From Tetracentron sinense (taxonomy: Eukaryota > Streptophyta > Magnoliopsida > Trochodendrales > Trochodendraceae), in the NCBI GenBank assembly GCA_015143295.1, contig CM026563.1:248001-312000 (forward strand): DNA of 64,000 bases, read 5' to 3'. Positions 47,134 to 58,923 of this stretch are shown here, in pieces. A program made the translations under genes and the position numbers. The notes beneath the pieces are model-generated. The model was given only the letters and a program-made list of their open reading frames with translations, was not told the DNA's origin and searched no databases. Each line of letters begins with the position of its first letter. Position 1 is the stretch's first letter.

Positions 47134-47299
47134 GAACACTACAAAATTTAAGACTTTTAATGGCGTTTTTTAATCGCCGTGAAAAACCCCAAAAACGCCG
47201 TTATAGTCAATAACGGCGTTTCAACCCAAACGCCGTTATTGCCCGCGTCGGGGAAGGAAAAGACGGCATTTATCTTGACGGCATTTATGAAACGCTGGC

Positions 47300-49043
47300 A
47301 TTGAGACACCTTTAACTGACACAAATTTTGCTCCCAATATGGCAACTCGAAGAATATACTCTTCTTCCAATTATATGACATATCCTCATAGCCCGTCTGC
47401 CTTCGTCCTGTTTGCCCAGTCTGCTTCCCAAGGGAGAAAGGAGCACCCTCCAACTGACACAACACATCAGACCTAGAAATTGGAGTTGGAGCACATTTGA
47501 ACTCTGTAGTGCCATCGAAAGAGTTTCTATTCCTCTGAAACCTATGATCCGGCTTTAAGAAACGACGGTGCCCCATGTAACATTGCTTCTTTCTCTTAGA
47601 CAAATGTCGGCTGCAAGTGTCCTTGTGGCATAAAGGGCATGCCAACTTTCCTTTCGTGCTCCAACCTGACAACATGGCATATCCTGGGAAGTCGCTAATG
47701 GTCCAGAGCAATGCCGCACGCATTATAAATGTCTCATTCTTCGATGCATCATAAGTTGTCAACCCATTCTCCCACAAGCCCTTCAACTCCTCGACTAAAG
47801 GCCTCATGTAAACATCAATTGCATTTCCTGGCCCGGAGGGACCGGGAATAAGCAAGGACAAAATGAAGTTCAGCTGCTTCATACACATCCACGGTGGCAA
47901 GTTATAGGAAATAAGAACCACGGGCCATGTGTTGTGAGCAATACTCATCGTCTTAAATGGATTGAAGCCATCACTCGCCAACCCAAGCCTGACATTACGA
48001 GCATCTGAGGTGAATAAAGGATACTTTTTATCCAAATTTTCCCAAGCCGGTGAGTCTGCAGGATGCCTTAACATCCCGTCCTTAGTTCGATCTTCATCAT
48101 GCCATCTCATTTCAGTAACAGTCTTGGACAACATAAACAACCTTTGTAACTTGGGTCTCAAAGGGAAGTGACGCAAAATCTTCGCCGGAGTTTCTCCTTG
48201 CGTTCCGCTTGATCAACCCCTATCGTCCATCTTGATTCACCACACATGTCACATGCTTGCTTGTTTGCAGACTCTTTCCAGTAAAGCATGCAATCTTTGA
48301 GACATGCATCAATTTTATCATAGTTAAGCCCCAAGTCTGACATCACATTTTTTGTCTAAAAGTAAGTATATGGTAGTGTTGAACCCTCAGGGAGTACCTC
48401 CCTCAACAACTCAAGCAACATGGTGAATGACTTATTGCTCAATCCACTAAGACACTTAATGTGATATAATCTTACGATGAAAGATAACTTAGTGTGATTC
48501 GTACATGATGGATACAAAGGCTGTCCCGCATCCTTTATCAATTGGAAAAATCTATTAGACTCAGAATTGGGATCCTGACTACTGGTAGCCTCATCTTGGT
48601 TTGGGACCCCGAACACATCGTGAATCAAATCTTCCATCTCATTATGTCTGTCTTGCACATAAGGATTTTGAGAAACTTGGACAGCGGGGGGGGGGGGGGG
48701 GGGGGGGTTTGCAATATGTCTTCCTCGTGATAAAACCAGATTTTATAATTCAAGTCGAATCCATTACATATCATATGGTCGAATGCTGTAAGTCTATCTT
48801 GATAAACCACATTGTTGCATTTGGGACAAGGACACTTTATACCGCCTTTTTTATTAGTCTCTTCACGAGCTAATGCAAACTGTATAAACTGCTTTACCCC
48901 TTCTATATATTCTTTTGACATCCTATGTAATACAAAAATTGCATTAACAATTGCTTAGATACTAACAATACATCATTAATTGGGTGCTTCATAAAAACCT
49001 ATAGATAAAAGTACCTCGACATTCCAATCCAACCCTTATCCAT
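47300..49043 (-). pseudogene. CACTA transposase (TNP2-like), broken and truncated
   Basis: Exon 1 is 49043-49015 (MDKGWIGMS) with donor AG|GTACTT. Exon 2 starts at 48922 after acceptor CATAG and gives the transposase-associated domain (SKEYIEGVKQF, a CPCPKC zinc-binding motif, then WFYHEED). A 22-base G run (48686-48707) encodes Pro and shifts the frame. The next parts include NEMEDLIHDVFG, then a stop at about 48356, SRWTIG, a frameshift at about 48170, and the core LRHPADSPAWENLD, GLASDGFNPF, PWMCMKQ and GKLACPLCHKDT. The reading ends in the terminal repeats at about 47330 before the usual continuation of the DDE core, so the enzyme is 3'-deleted as well. Confidence 0.9.
48686..48707. repeat. 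22-base G homopolymer
   Basis: An uninterrupted run of 22 G on the plus strand (C on the transposase strand, encoding Pro). It coincides with the frame change of the transposase. The exact length may be uncertain in the assembly. Confidence 0.85.
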
Positions 49044-50178
49044 AAGGTATAAGATTAGATTTATAAGTCCGTCTTCGTTTGTTATTCTGAGAAATAACAA
49101 AGGTTATCACATCAGTAAGTTTTAATAAAACATGTGTGAATTGACTTGACCATCTACACAATCATATATATGCATGCATGCTTCCTATCGTCATCAACTC
49201 CTCTTCTAACGGGTGGGGTGTTCCTATCCCATTTAGGAATGCATAATCCCCAGAAGTCAATAGCTCAAGTGTTTTGTTCCATTTCAAGGAAATTTCGATA
49301 GCATTTCTCTATGGTTCTCCAAGTACACGACTTAGATTAGAGGCAAGCATATATGCCACATTGTCTAAATATGTACCCAGAGAACAAGAGAAACGACTGA
49401 CAAAATTTTCTTCAATTTGGACCAACCATGAGCAACTGACTATATTGGAAATTATACATTCCCAAACTGTCCAACCGGACAATTCAAGAATCATACATAG
49501 ACAAATACATTTTATCACAAATAAGACCGAAAAGTTGTTAACCTGCATTTAGCCCCACAAGAGAACTAAACGTCATAGTTTAAAACTAATCCGTCTAAAT
49601 AGGTGATACAAGAAATGCACTTGTCACATAATGATTCTTGAACAGGAGATCTAAAGTTCAATGCATGCATGAGTATGAACTTAAGCCAACACAGTCAATA
49701 GTTAGTAAACAAACACCTTTAATTAGCAGTTTAAACATTTAACATAGACCACGAGGTATCATACGATGACTAATACTCGCAACTATTTAGTACCTACATG
49801 AATTCCTATTTAGTAATTGATAATGCACTAAATAGGTAGTCTGTAAATTATAATGCTCCAACATAAACATACACAGATCATAAGTCAACAAGATATAACC
49901 ATCCAAACTAACATATAGATATCCCTTCTGCCAAATGATAACGTGATTAATACATTATCACACTCCAACATATACATATGAATAAACCAACACAGACATA
50001 ACAAAGTAAATAAACAGCCCTAAGCAGTTAAAAAAGTTAGCATCTTCATAACGAATGCACATCCATGGGGGCAAATACAGTATCCCTTTAAGAAAGAAAA
50101 ATAAGGGTCTAATGCTATGGCCACATGTCCCTTTTAACACTCCTTTAACTATAGTTAAGCTTAAGAAAATTAAAGCTA

Positions 50179-50212
<34 letters not shown>

Positions 50213-51013
50213 TTAAAAGTAAGGTTAGATTGCTTAAACCAAGGAATGAGTGAATCTTAACTAAAATTGATGTGTGATAAAAATGGGCATGAACCAAGAC
50301 TCTGCACATTAGATACTATATAGTCTAATTCTAAGCATTTCCCTTTTTATTTTTGGAGTCAAATCCTCTATGGTGATAACCGGATTTGGAAAATGATCAC
50401 TTGTGGGGGCTTTGTAGCTATATTCATTCCGGAAAAATGCTAGGTTTGCATGTTGGTCTTTTGGGCAAATCTTCACCGGTAAGAAGATTTTGGTTCCACC
50501 CTAAGTAGGGGTGGGTATCGAGCTGATCCTTTATCGAGCTTTGAAATTTTTTAGGATGTCCAAGCTTTATTGGGTTCGTGTGAGTTAGCTGGCCTCTAAA
50601 CTAAAAAATAATAATAAAAAATCTATAATTAATAGAGACTATGAAGAGGAGCTCCGTTTGAAGAGCTAACCAGAGCAAACAAAAAAATGCCTTAGCTAAC
50701 GGTAGTTTGGTAATTACAAAAATAAAATAAATGTCCCTATATAAAGTGGGAATTCCTAGGTTCCATTTCCCACTTCCCCTTTGGGGCCAATCTTATCTAG
50801 TTTTCTGGATTTTCCTGGTGGGGTAGGTTGTGGGCTCTCGTCACACTCCCCGAGACTTGGTCCTGACCTCAAGGGTTGGGAACACCTTGGGTTATCAATT
50901 TTTTTTTTTTTTTTGTAATTCTTAAAATATATCCCTATCAAAGTTAATGTTTTGTTTGCTCATATGATCTCTTCAACCTGATCTCTTGTTCATAGTTATT
51001 CTCATATTAATAA

Positions 51014-51047
51014 CTAATAGTGGGTGGTACATGTGATGCACGTGAGA
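51014..51047 (-). mobile_element. Degenerate Helitron 3' terminus
   Basis: Minus strand: ctcacgtgcatcacatgtaccacccactattag. It matches the HelB end (ctcacgtgcattgcacatg, ccacccgctag) with the CTAG damaged. Confidence 0.45.
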
Positions 51048-51298
51048 GAGAAGGGAAGGGGAGAGAGACTGGGAAGAGGGATTCTAGTGAGAGAATTTTA
51101 AAAATTTTAACTTAAAAAGATGTGGAGTAGTGGGTTGAAACTACCTCATAATACATGTCCCTACTTTTTCTCTTGAAAATTAAAAAGTAGTTACAACACA
51201 GAGAGGGTGTGCCTCTTTGTTGAGAGATCAAGGAGGGATTTTTCTTCATGACTAATACATGTGGCAATGATTTCCTAGGAGCTACTTTTCAATTATCA

Positions 51299-51329
51299 CT
51301 AGTAAGAAGCCCGTGCAATGCACAAAAGT
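51299..51329 (-). mobile_element. Helitron 3' terminus, minus strand
   Basis: Minus strand: cttttgtgcattgcacgggc followed by ttcttaCTAG, with a hairpin and CTAG end. The partner 5' end inside the CACTA was not found. Confidence 0.5.
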
Positions 51330-54300
51330 CCTAAAAAGAAAAAATATAAGTAATTATAGAAGAGACAACAAATTATTTTTAAAAATTAAAATAGAGAGAT
51401 ATCCACATATTCTCCTGTTTTCCCCCTAACTCCAATATTAAAAAAAGAAGACAAGTATTCTATAGCGTCACAATATTAATAAAGAGAAATAGAGTATCAT
51501 GTATCACCCATCAATGCACATATACACAATTATAGTGGGAAAATCTGATGTTAGGATCATAATATCACATATGTAGAATCTCTTACATGAAATATCTCAC
51601 CCAGAGCATGGGTTGCAATCCATACAATATAGTTTTACCTAAAGTAGACACAGGAAGAACATTTAAATAATTTTGAAAGTATACTACATCCAAACAATCA
51701 TCTCATTAATATATTGTGAGAGAGGGGTGGGGATTTAGTAACAGCTAGGGTTCAAAATCGGAGGTTGGGAGGATATTGTTTTTTTTGTTTTGGCTTTGCT
51801 CAAAATCTGTATTCTTGCCTGGAAAAGAGGAGAGTGCAATAGAGGAAGTACCATGAATGCGAGTAGATGAGTGAAGAAGATGAAATGGCAACGTGAAAAC
51901 AAATCCACATAACATAAATTTCTTCTGTGGTCATTGTATAGAAATGTGACTATAGGATTGATGGCAACGTGAAAACAAATAAAGGAAATAAAGACAAAAT
52001 GAAACACACAACTACAACACAAGATATAATTTTTTTTTCACTTTATAACTATGCTTCCTAGTGAAAACAATCCAAAATAGCTTCACTACAAAAATATTAC
52101 ATTTTTGCCACTCAAGCAAACCCCAGGGCCTACTATTACTAGGAGTAACATTTTCACTCACAAAGAGCATATTCCCTCCACGAATCACATTCAAACACAA
52201 AGAACAACTCAGATTAGAGCCTACTATTCATAGGACTAGGAGTAGCATTTTCACCCACCCAGAAAACACTCTCCTCAAGAGTCACGTTAAAACACAAACA
52301 ACTCGGATTTTCAGATATACGTCAGCCTGTTCCTGTTTATAGAGTCTCAATACCAAATCCCAGGCCAGAGAGGAACACAAAGTTCTATTTTTATAAGGAA
52401 ATCCTACAAAACAGAATAATAACCCATAATCCGAAGAATTGATCGTTATAGTTCCTTGACCGTAAAAAAGATTAAATAGTAAGCATCATCAATTACTGAA
52501 TAACGAATTCTTAGATGTTAAAGCACTAAATCTACAAGAGATCTAACAAACACGGAGAAGTTTATGTTCTCCAAGCTGAGAAAAGGAGATTCAAGCAGAA
52601 ATTCCATGTACCGATTCAGAAACAACATTCACAGAAACAGATCTAGATATCAAACAAAGAGGAACTCAAAAACTTAGATAGATCACAAAAATTTAAACGA
52701 TACAAAACCTAATTGATGCTTTTCATCATCCAAACCTCCATGCATGAATATACTCGATTCCATATCCATAAATCCGAAAACAAACACATTTGAATGTTCA
52801 TCGGGGCTTAATAGCTAGAGAAGTGGAAAGTTAGGTCCATATAAATTTAGGGTAGTAACAATTTACAAAAAATAATGGAGTAAAACCCATTAAGTGCATA
52901 CAAATCCAATAGAACCCTTTCCGCTTCTTCCAAATTCCATTAATACAAAACCCTAACAAAAAAAAATGAGGAGGAAGAACTTGAGCAAAGAGACTAATTA
53001 TGTGAGACAAAAAAAAAAGAGACTAATTATGCATACTGCGAGATCTAGCATTGCATGTTTCAGCCAAAAAAAATATCCCTTCATTTTTGGAATTGTCGAA
53101 TGTAAAAGAATGCAAAAATAAGCTCTGCACCAGAAGCTTGATTATATATATATATATTTTTTGTTAATTGGTTACATGAAGAGTTTTTGAAAAAAAAATT
53201 CTGCTGTAGTTTCCTTAAAAATAGAAAAGGCCAACCACCCTCAACGAGCACTTGATTCACAATTTAATTATTAGAATAGCAGCAACGAAGAAAGCAAAGA
53301 ATCTAATAATAACTCTTTACTAGCACTATCTGATACCACAACAGACCAGCATATATAAGAAAAATATATATAAATAGAAATGAAAAATGAAAAAAAATTG
53401 AAAACAAAAAACAATTGTTAGTAAGATACCCGATGGAAATGTAATTGCAATTAAAGAAGTAGATATTGATATTTTAAGAGTTAACATGCAGATCTTCAAA
53501 TGTTTCCTATCACAGAAAGAAAAATATATATATTATGGCATTCTCAACCAAAGTAGAATTCGATTAAGTCAGGAACAAACACTAGGAAACCTCAGAAAAC
53601 TGGATCAACCACTGGTAATGAAGCTTTATAGTAACTCAAAATAGGAAGGAAAAAAGCAAAAGCAAAAAAAGAAAGAAAAATCTTAGTTAACATAAACAAA
53701 TTTAAAAGCCACATAGAATATCTACAGCACTACCATCCCTAAAAGGCTGATACAAGCATCGATGCTGTAATAGTAACCTAGAGAAGGACTTCTTAATATA
53801 CTGATTTCTTTAATTATATTTCAATAACACAAAAAGTGAAACAAAGAAAGAAAATTGATTGGTACCACACAAATGCCACAATGATCGAAACCCTCTTTCG
53901 AAACCCTATCATGAAACCCTCTTTCGAAACCCTCCACGAGAATAAAAAGAAGAAAACATTAAAACCCAAACAGTATTCCCCCAAAAACCAATTAAACCTT
54001 GAATTTGCAGTTAAAAAACAAAATAAAAATAAATTAAAAAAATTACCTATGGCTGTTGGAGACCTGAGCAAAGAGAGAAAATTAAGGGAGAGAAAGAGAG
54101 AAGCTTGCAAAGGTAAGGGAGAACGAGAGAGAGAAGCTTACCGCTGAAGAGGAAGTCACCGTCAGCTGAAGAAGGACCGAATAGGGGAGCCGGAGCCAGA
54201 GCAGGGGCAGCGCATGGGAGCAGGAGCCGGAGTCGGAGTTGGAGAGACGGAGGTGGAGCAGGTGAGCCAGAGGCGAAGCAGGAGCTGGGAGCCAGAGCAA

Positions 54301-54944
54301 AGAGCAGTGGAGGGAAAGGGAAAGGGAGAGAAAGAGAAGTGGAGGGAAAGAGAAATGGGAAAGGGTCGGGCCCTAAAATGCCAAATACATGGCCTTTCAC
54401 GGTGTTTCTAAAAAGTGTCGTGAAAGACCCTTAAAGTAATGCCGTGCTTGGCATGTCTTCCGCGGCACTTTTTAAAAAACGCTGTTATAGAGTCGCACAA
54501 CTACGGCATTTATTTATAAAACGTCGTTATAGAGTCTACCAACTATGGCGTTTTTTATTAAAACGCTGTGATAGAATGCTCCCGCCATAAAATCAGCAGC
54601 CTTTCATTGGAAACGCTGTGGTTGAAGGCCTTTCGAGGAGTTTTTTATTAAACGCTGTTAAAAGATTGCTGATAAAGGCCTATATTTTTGTAGTGGAACT
54701 TAGATCTGTTTGGAAGAGAGAAGATATATGGGAAAGGGGGTGAACTTTGAGGGAATCGTGCAAGTGAAGGATTGGTGTTAGTTATAGGAATGCGGGTAGT
54801 TATAATTTTAATTACTATAATACCCTTGAAATTTTATTTTAGAGTAGTGAAAGGATAATATAAAATTATGGGTTTTAAAGTCTTTTAAAAAAAATCAGTC
54901 AAACTTTTCTTCTCGCATTATAATAGTAAAGATATGGAGAGGTA

Positions 54945-55309
54945 CTAATGAGTCATGCTCATTGAAGCTGATAATGAGCGGTCCCTTTAAAAGATGACAC
55001 ATAACATATTTTTTTTAATCCGACCATTGGATATTTAGTTGGATTTATTGGAGACACATGTCAAAAAATCAGTCTGATTAGGCATGTTTAGGCCGCCCGA
55101 TTAAACCCTAGTTTGCAGCATTAACCCCTTAGGGTTGATCACTAGACCCTACCTAGGATATAAAAATTGATGATCTTCCATTCTTTGATCGAACGGTTTT
55201 TAAATGTCCGATCAAGCTAATTTTTACCACGTGTTTCTCGAGCAACCCGTCTAGACATCCAATGGTCTAATTCCGAACATAACAAACTCCAATGAGCATG
55301 GCTCATTAG
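54945..55309. mobile_element. TIR element, family C
   Basis: The left end ctaatgagtcatgctcattg and the right end (reversed) ctaatgagccatgctcattg are inverted repeats of about 22 bp with one difference. It starts 12 bp after the Helitron H3 terminus. No coding. Confidence 0.65.
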
Positions 55310-55692
55310 GATGCTACTGTATATATTGTTTCTGCTTAATAAAATAAAGGTCCAACCATTAAATGAGGATCCCTTGGATTTTCTTTTCTCATCAAGATTC
55401 ATGCTAATGACTTGCTTTCCTCGGTAATATCAAGATAATACCATTAGAGCAAGGCACTAAGCTGCAATCCTTCATCCTTGGACCCGGTCCATATTATCAC
55501 ATCCAAATACAAAACATAAACAAGCTTCTCTCACGGGATGCTTCTGTACCATTCTTCTCCAATGCGACAATCTGGAGTAATGTTTAAAACTTTAAATACA
55601 CCTGCCTAGTGCAGAATTGTAGTTTTCAATAGTTCGGAAACGTTGCCCCCTTATCTAATGGCTATACCTAATAAATAATAGGGAAGTCATTG
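55310..55692. other. No recognisable gene
   Basis: About 380 bp without features that I can support. Confidence 0.5.
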
Positions 55693-55860
55693 GAAACTCT
55701 CGATAGTACATACTATTGAGAGCTAAGCCACTTGATTCACAATCTAATGGAGCTAAAGCGTTAAGGTAGGGCCCACCATTCCATGCATATGTGCGCGTGG
55801 ACTGTTGGATTTAGAATTTAACGGCACAGCTCTCAATAGTATGTACTATCGAGAGATTTC
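55693..55860. mobile_element. 168-bp MITE, family B
   Basis: Ends gaaactctcgatagtacata and (reversed) gaaatctctcgatagtacat form inverted repeats of about 32 bp with one indel. The interior has gggcccaccattccatgc. A decayed relative lies at about 16930-17080. Confidence 0.75.
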
Positions 55861-55988
55861 AATCATTTTCCTAAATAGTGTAGTATATTTTTAGGGACTA
55901 CTGCCCCTTACCATAATTAGGCCCAATAAAATAATTAAATGACTTACTATATAAATATGTTTTAAAGGTTCAATGGCACCTGCATAGA

Positions 55989-56345
55989 GATCGGATCACA
56001 GTCAATTGCGATTGAACTTAGGGAGAGTTCAATTGCACCCACAAGTCAACATGTGTCTCCTTTTAACCTCTATTAACTATGGTTAAGATTTAATAACTAT
56101 TGAGGTTCGATCAACTATAGACATTTGGTTTTTAGAAGAAAAAATAATAGAAAACTATTTAATTTCAGTTAGGAACTTTAAATCTTAGGGTTAATTTTTT
56201 TATTATTAAAAAAAATCAAGGTTATATTGTTGAACCTCAAGAGTTAGTGAATCTTAATTACAGTTAACAAAGGTTAACAGGGACATGTGTTGATGTGTTG
56301 ACTAATTGAACTCTCCCCAAGTTCAAATATTGCAATTGAATGATC
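55989..56345. mobile_element. Family A MITE (best complete copy)
   Basis: The left arm reads tcaattgcgattgaactt, gagttcaattgcaccca, caacatgtgtctcc, ttaactatggttaagattt and the right arm reverses this, ending ttcaaatattgcaattgaatg. The arms exceed 100 bp and surround an A/T core. Confidence 0.75.
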
Positions 56346-56444
56346 AGCCCACTCCCATGGTTTGCTTAAAATAAAATTTTAAAAAATAAAAAAAATCAGT
56401 GGGGGAATGTGTCCCCACAAGCCCCCACCTGGCTCCACCCCTAA

Positions 56445-57798
56445 GGCTAGCAACACTCTTTTTAAGTGGACAGAGCTGAAGGTTTCAGAGAAGTCAATAC
56501 CTTCAGTTTGATGATATCCTTTGGCAACAAGTCGTGCCTTTAAGCGTTCTAGGCTTCCATCAGCCTTTAACTTGGTTTTGTACACCCAACGATAGCCCAC
56601 CACATTCATATTAGAAGTGCTTGGCACAAGTTCCCAAGTATTATTAGCAGCAAGAGCGTCGAGTTCCTGTTGCTTTGATTGACTTCAACATGTAAAGCAT
56701 ACTTGGGATTGGGTTTGAGAATTTCACCTTTGGCTTGAGTTTGTATAGCATGACTATTTGTAGTAGTAGTCACATGATCACTTAACCCTGTTGTTTGAGA
56801 AGAGGATGGCAACTCATTTGGATGACATAAGTCACATGGATCTTGAGGTGGGACCAGTAAAGTGGGGCTTGGTGCTACGGGCTTGGTTGACGAATCAGAG
56901 GATGGGTCTTGGGTAATGGGATAGTCCTCTTGCTGGCCTGGGGACAGTTCATTAGCAGACTGTATTGGTGTGAAAAGTTGAGCACGATGAGTAGGAGATC
57001 GCTCAAGACTAGAGTTTGTAGATGGTTGTTCATCACTTGGGATGGGTTGTTCCCAATCTCGATAAGTAGTGAACTCCCCTTCTTCTTGTTGAATGCAAAA
57101 TAGAGTATCAGGGCTTGAAAAAGGGAAAATTGCTTTATGAAATACCACATGTTGTGAGATATAAACGCGACCCGTTAGTGGGTAAAGGCATCCGTACCCC
57201 TTATGTTTATCACTGTAGCTCAAGAATACACAAGGCAAAGACTGATGATCAAATTTGTTAGTAGCATATATGCGCAAATAAGGAAAACACCTACATCCGA
57301 AAATACGCAGACAAGAGTAGTCAGGCTCCTTTGCAAAGAGAAGATAATAAGGATTTTCCATCTTGAGAAGAACAAAGGTAGCCGATTTATCAGAAAAATT
57401 GATGTGGAAAATGCCTCTACCCAATATTGTTTAGGAATAGAAGAATGAAACATCATTGCTAACCCAAGTTCAGTAATGTGCCGATGTTTTCTTTTGGCAA
57501 CATTATTTTGTTCGGGCGTCCCAGGACAAGATAACTGATGTTGGATACCATTGGCAACTAACAGATCCAAGAACTCTTGTTTTGAGAATTCACCTCCACC
57601 GTCTGATTGAAAAATCTTGATTTTTTTATTCAGCTGGCGTTCAACAAGTTTGTGAAAAATTGTAAAACACTGGAAAAAATCAGATTTTCTTTTCAATGGG
57701 TAGAACCATTTATATCGGGAGTAATCATCCACATAATAACGAAAACCTTGGACAGAATTAACAAGATTTGGTCCCCATAAATCAAAGTGAATCTTCAT
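56445..57798 (-). pseudogene. Copia pol fragment (integrase to start of reverse transcriptase)
   Basis: The frame at 57798-57220 holds integrase motifs HFDLWGPN, YVDDYSRYKWFYPL, FQSDGGGEF, SCPGTPEQNN and KQYWVEAFSTSIFLINRLP. A frameshift near 57375 leads to FGCRCFPYLR and a Ser/Pro-rich linker. Another near 56670 leads to [15 protein letters not shown] and [19 protein letters not shown], the start of reverse transcriptase. It stops at about 56450, where the dispersed repeat of 56396-56445 begins. There is no gag, no LTR and no catalytic YVDD. It is a truncated copy of a different copia lineage from that at 29200-32090. Confidence 0.88.
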
Positions 57799-58409
57799 AA
57801 ATGGTTAAGTAGAAAAGTTAACAGAATCTGATTTACAAATATTGGGTTTTTCCCCATTTGGTAATTTTCTAAAGATAAATCTATAAAACAAAATATAGAG
57901 ATACGGTTACTCATTGTTACCAATTCTATCTTTAGATAGGGGTGGAGGAGTTGTTCCTGTGTTACGCTGATCTAGTGATATTGATGTAGTCGATGAATCA
58001 GATGGATTAGATTCGTCACTATCTTTAACTACTGTTAAGATTCATTAACCCTTAGGGTTAATATATTTAATCTTAATTTTTAGGGGAAAAATTTCAGAAA
58101 AATATATTAATCCTAGTGGTTAAAGGGCTTTGTGAGTGCCAATCACTATTAGCTATTAGTCACAGAATTCAATATTCAATATGGACTTTGCTATGAGACC
58201 GCCTTAGGGCCGAGACTGTGTTCTAAGAGCACGGGATTTAGGGCCGAGAAGCTTTTATCCATTCAGTATTCCACCACCAGAAGGCGTGTTGAGAGCATAT
58301 CCGTACGTTACAGTGTCATAGCGTTTAAAAAATACGTGCATACAAATGCCTTCCAGTAACTTGCTAACAGAAAGATTTATGATATTACAACAAACGAATC
58401 TTTCAGAGT
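57799..58409. other. No gene; MITE fragments
   Basis: A family A fragment at about 58018-58130 (ctactgttaagattcatta, cccttagggttaat) and a partial family E element at about 58180-58264 (atggactttgctatgagacc, agggccgaga). The rest is unassigned. Confidence 0.45.
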
Positions 58410-58801
58410 TCAAGTCAGTCTCCTAATATGGAGAATTACTCCATGTTCAGGCTCTATAACCAACTTAAATGCAGGGGCGTAGCGATATTTAGGGGAGAGG
58501 GAGAACGAGAATTTGGATAGAATAAGCGATAAAATCACCTTCAGTTCTACCATGACAAAGTTTTGACCCACACGTGCGAGACCCAGCACCAAAGGGCATA
58601 TATGCGTGTGGAACCTTGCATGAACCTAAGACTCCACTTGCAAACCTCTCAGGATTAAACTCGTGCACATCAGGTCCCCAGATATGACGCTCCTCGTGCA
58701 ACATTAAAATCGGAATCCAAATGTTGGTGCCTTTGGGAATTTGAATGTTCCCAAACTTCATCTCTTGAAAGGCATCTCTGGCTATGAACGCAGCAGGAGG
58801 G
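58410..58801 (-). pseudogene. Last exon of a second CYP714-like P450, frameshifted and interrupted
   Basis: Reading down from 58801 the frame gives PPAAFIARDAFQEMKFG, PKGTNIW, IWGPD, FNPERFASG and FGAGSRTC. This is the region after the K-helix up to the haem ligand Cys. Immediately after that Cys codon the sequence is two bases short (near 58570). A second frame then carries VGQNF-like text, LSLILSKFSFSLSPKYR and EPEHG to a stop at 58410. By eye it agrees with the gene at 9830-15884 at roughly 60-65% of residues, so it is an old paralogue. Its upstream side is cut at 58802 by a Tat retrotransposon; earlier exons may lie beyond the window. Confidence 0.9.
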
Positions 58802-58923
58802 TGTAACGGATAAAATTCGTAAAATCAACTCAGCGTTGGAGGACGAGCTCGTTTTTGTCGTTTTGTTCACGAAAGTGACACGTGGACACGAGTTGGGGTC
58901 ACGTGCTTAAAATATAGGGGTTA

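Larger units (their letters stand above)
49044..54046. other. CACTA interior upstream of the transposase, with older insertions
   Basis: AT-rich DNA. Recognisable parts are a family A MITE piece at about 50118-50290 (acatgtcccttttaac, actatagttaagc), a (TA)n run at 50179-50205, and two Helitron-type 3' ends (51014, 51299). An open minus-strand stretch at 49310-49550 reads like protein but matches nothing I know. No other gene recognised. Confidence 0.45.
47137..54695 (-). mobile_element. CACTA (En/Spm) transposon, 7559 bp, TSD gaa
   Basis: The left end is cactacaaaatttaag and the right end (reversed) cactacaaaaatatagg. gaa lies on each side (47134-47136 and 54696-54698), the 3-bp duplication typical of the superfamily. 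Subterminal repeats of acggcgtttt, aacgccgttat and aaacgctgtt fill 47160-47290 and 54405-54675. The transposase is on the minus strand near the left end and is truncated; the promoter end is therefore at the right. Confidence 0.92.
44051..54932 (-). mobile_element. Helitron H3 (10.9 kb including nested elements)
   Basis: On the minus strand the 5' end is TCTTTACTATTATAATGCGA (54932 down), the same family as HelA, and the 3' end is tcacgtgcattgcacgtgcc followed by ttccgCTAG at 44051. The junctions are A before CTAG and T after the TC end, as expected. Removing the CACTA element and its 3-bp duplication leaves about 3.3 kb, which includes a hAT element and possible captured sequence. The pairing of these two ends is my inference. 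Confidence 0.55.

Noticed and set aside
49274..49552. Overlapping ORFs of 92 and 79 codons on opposite strands
   Set aside because: The minus-strand one looks somewhat protein-like but matches no family I know and may be chance in a CACTA interior; noted in the region entry only.
54047..54400. 117-codon Leu/Pro/Ser-rich ORF near the CACTA right end
   Set aside because: Low-complexity purine/pyrimidine-biased DNA open in several frames; could be the leader of the transposase transcript but is no credible protein.
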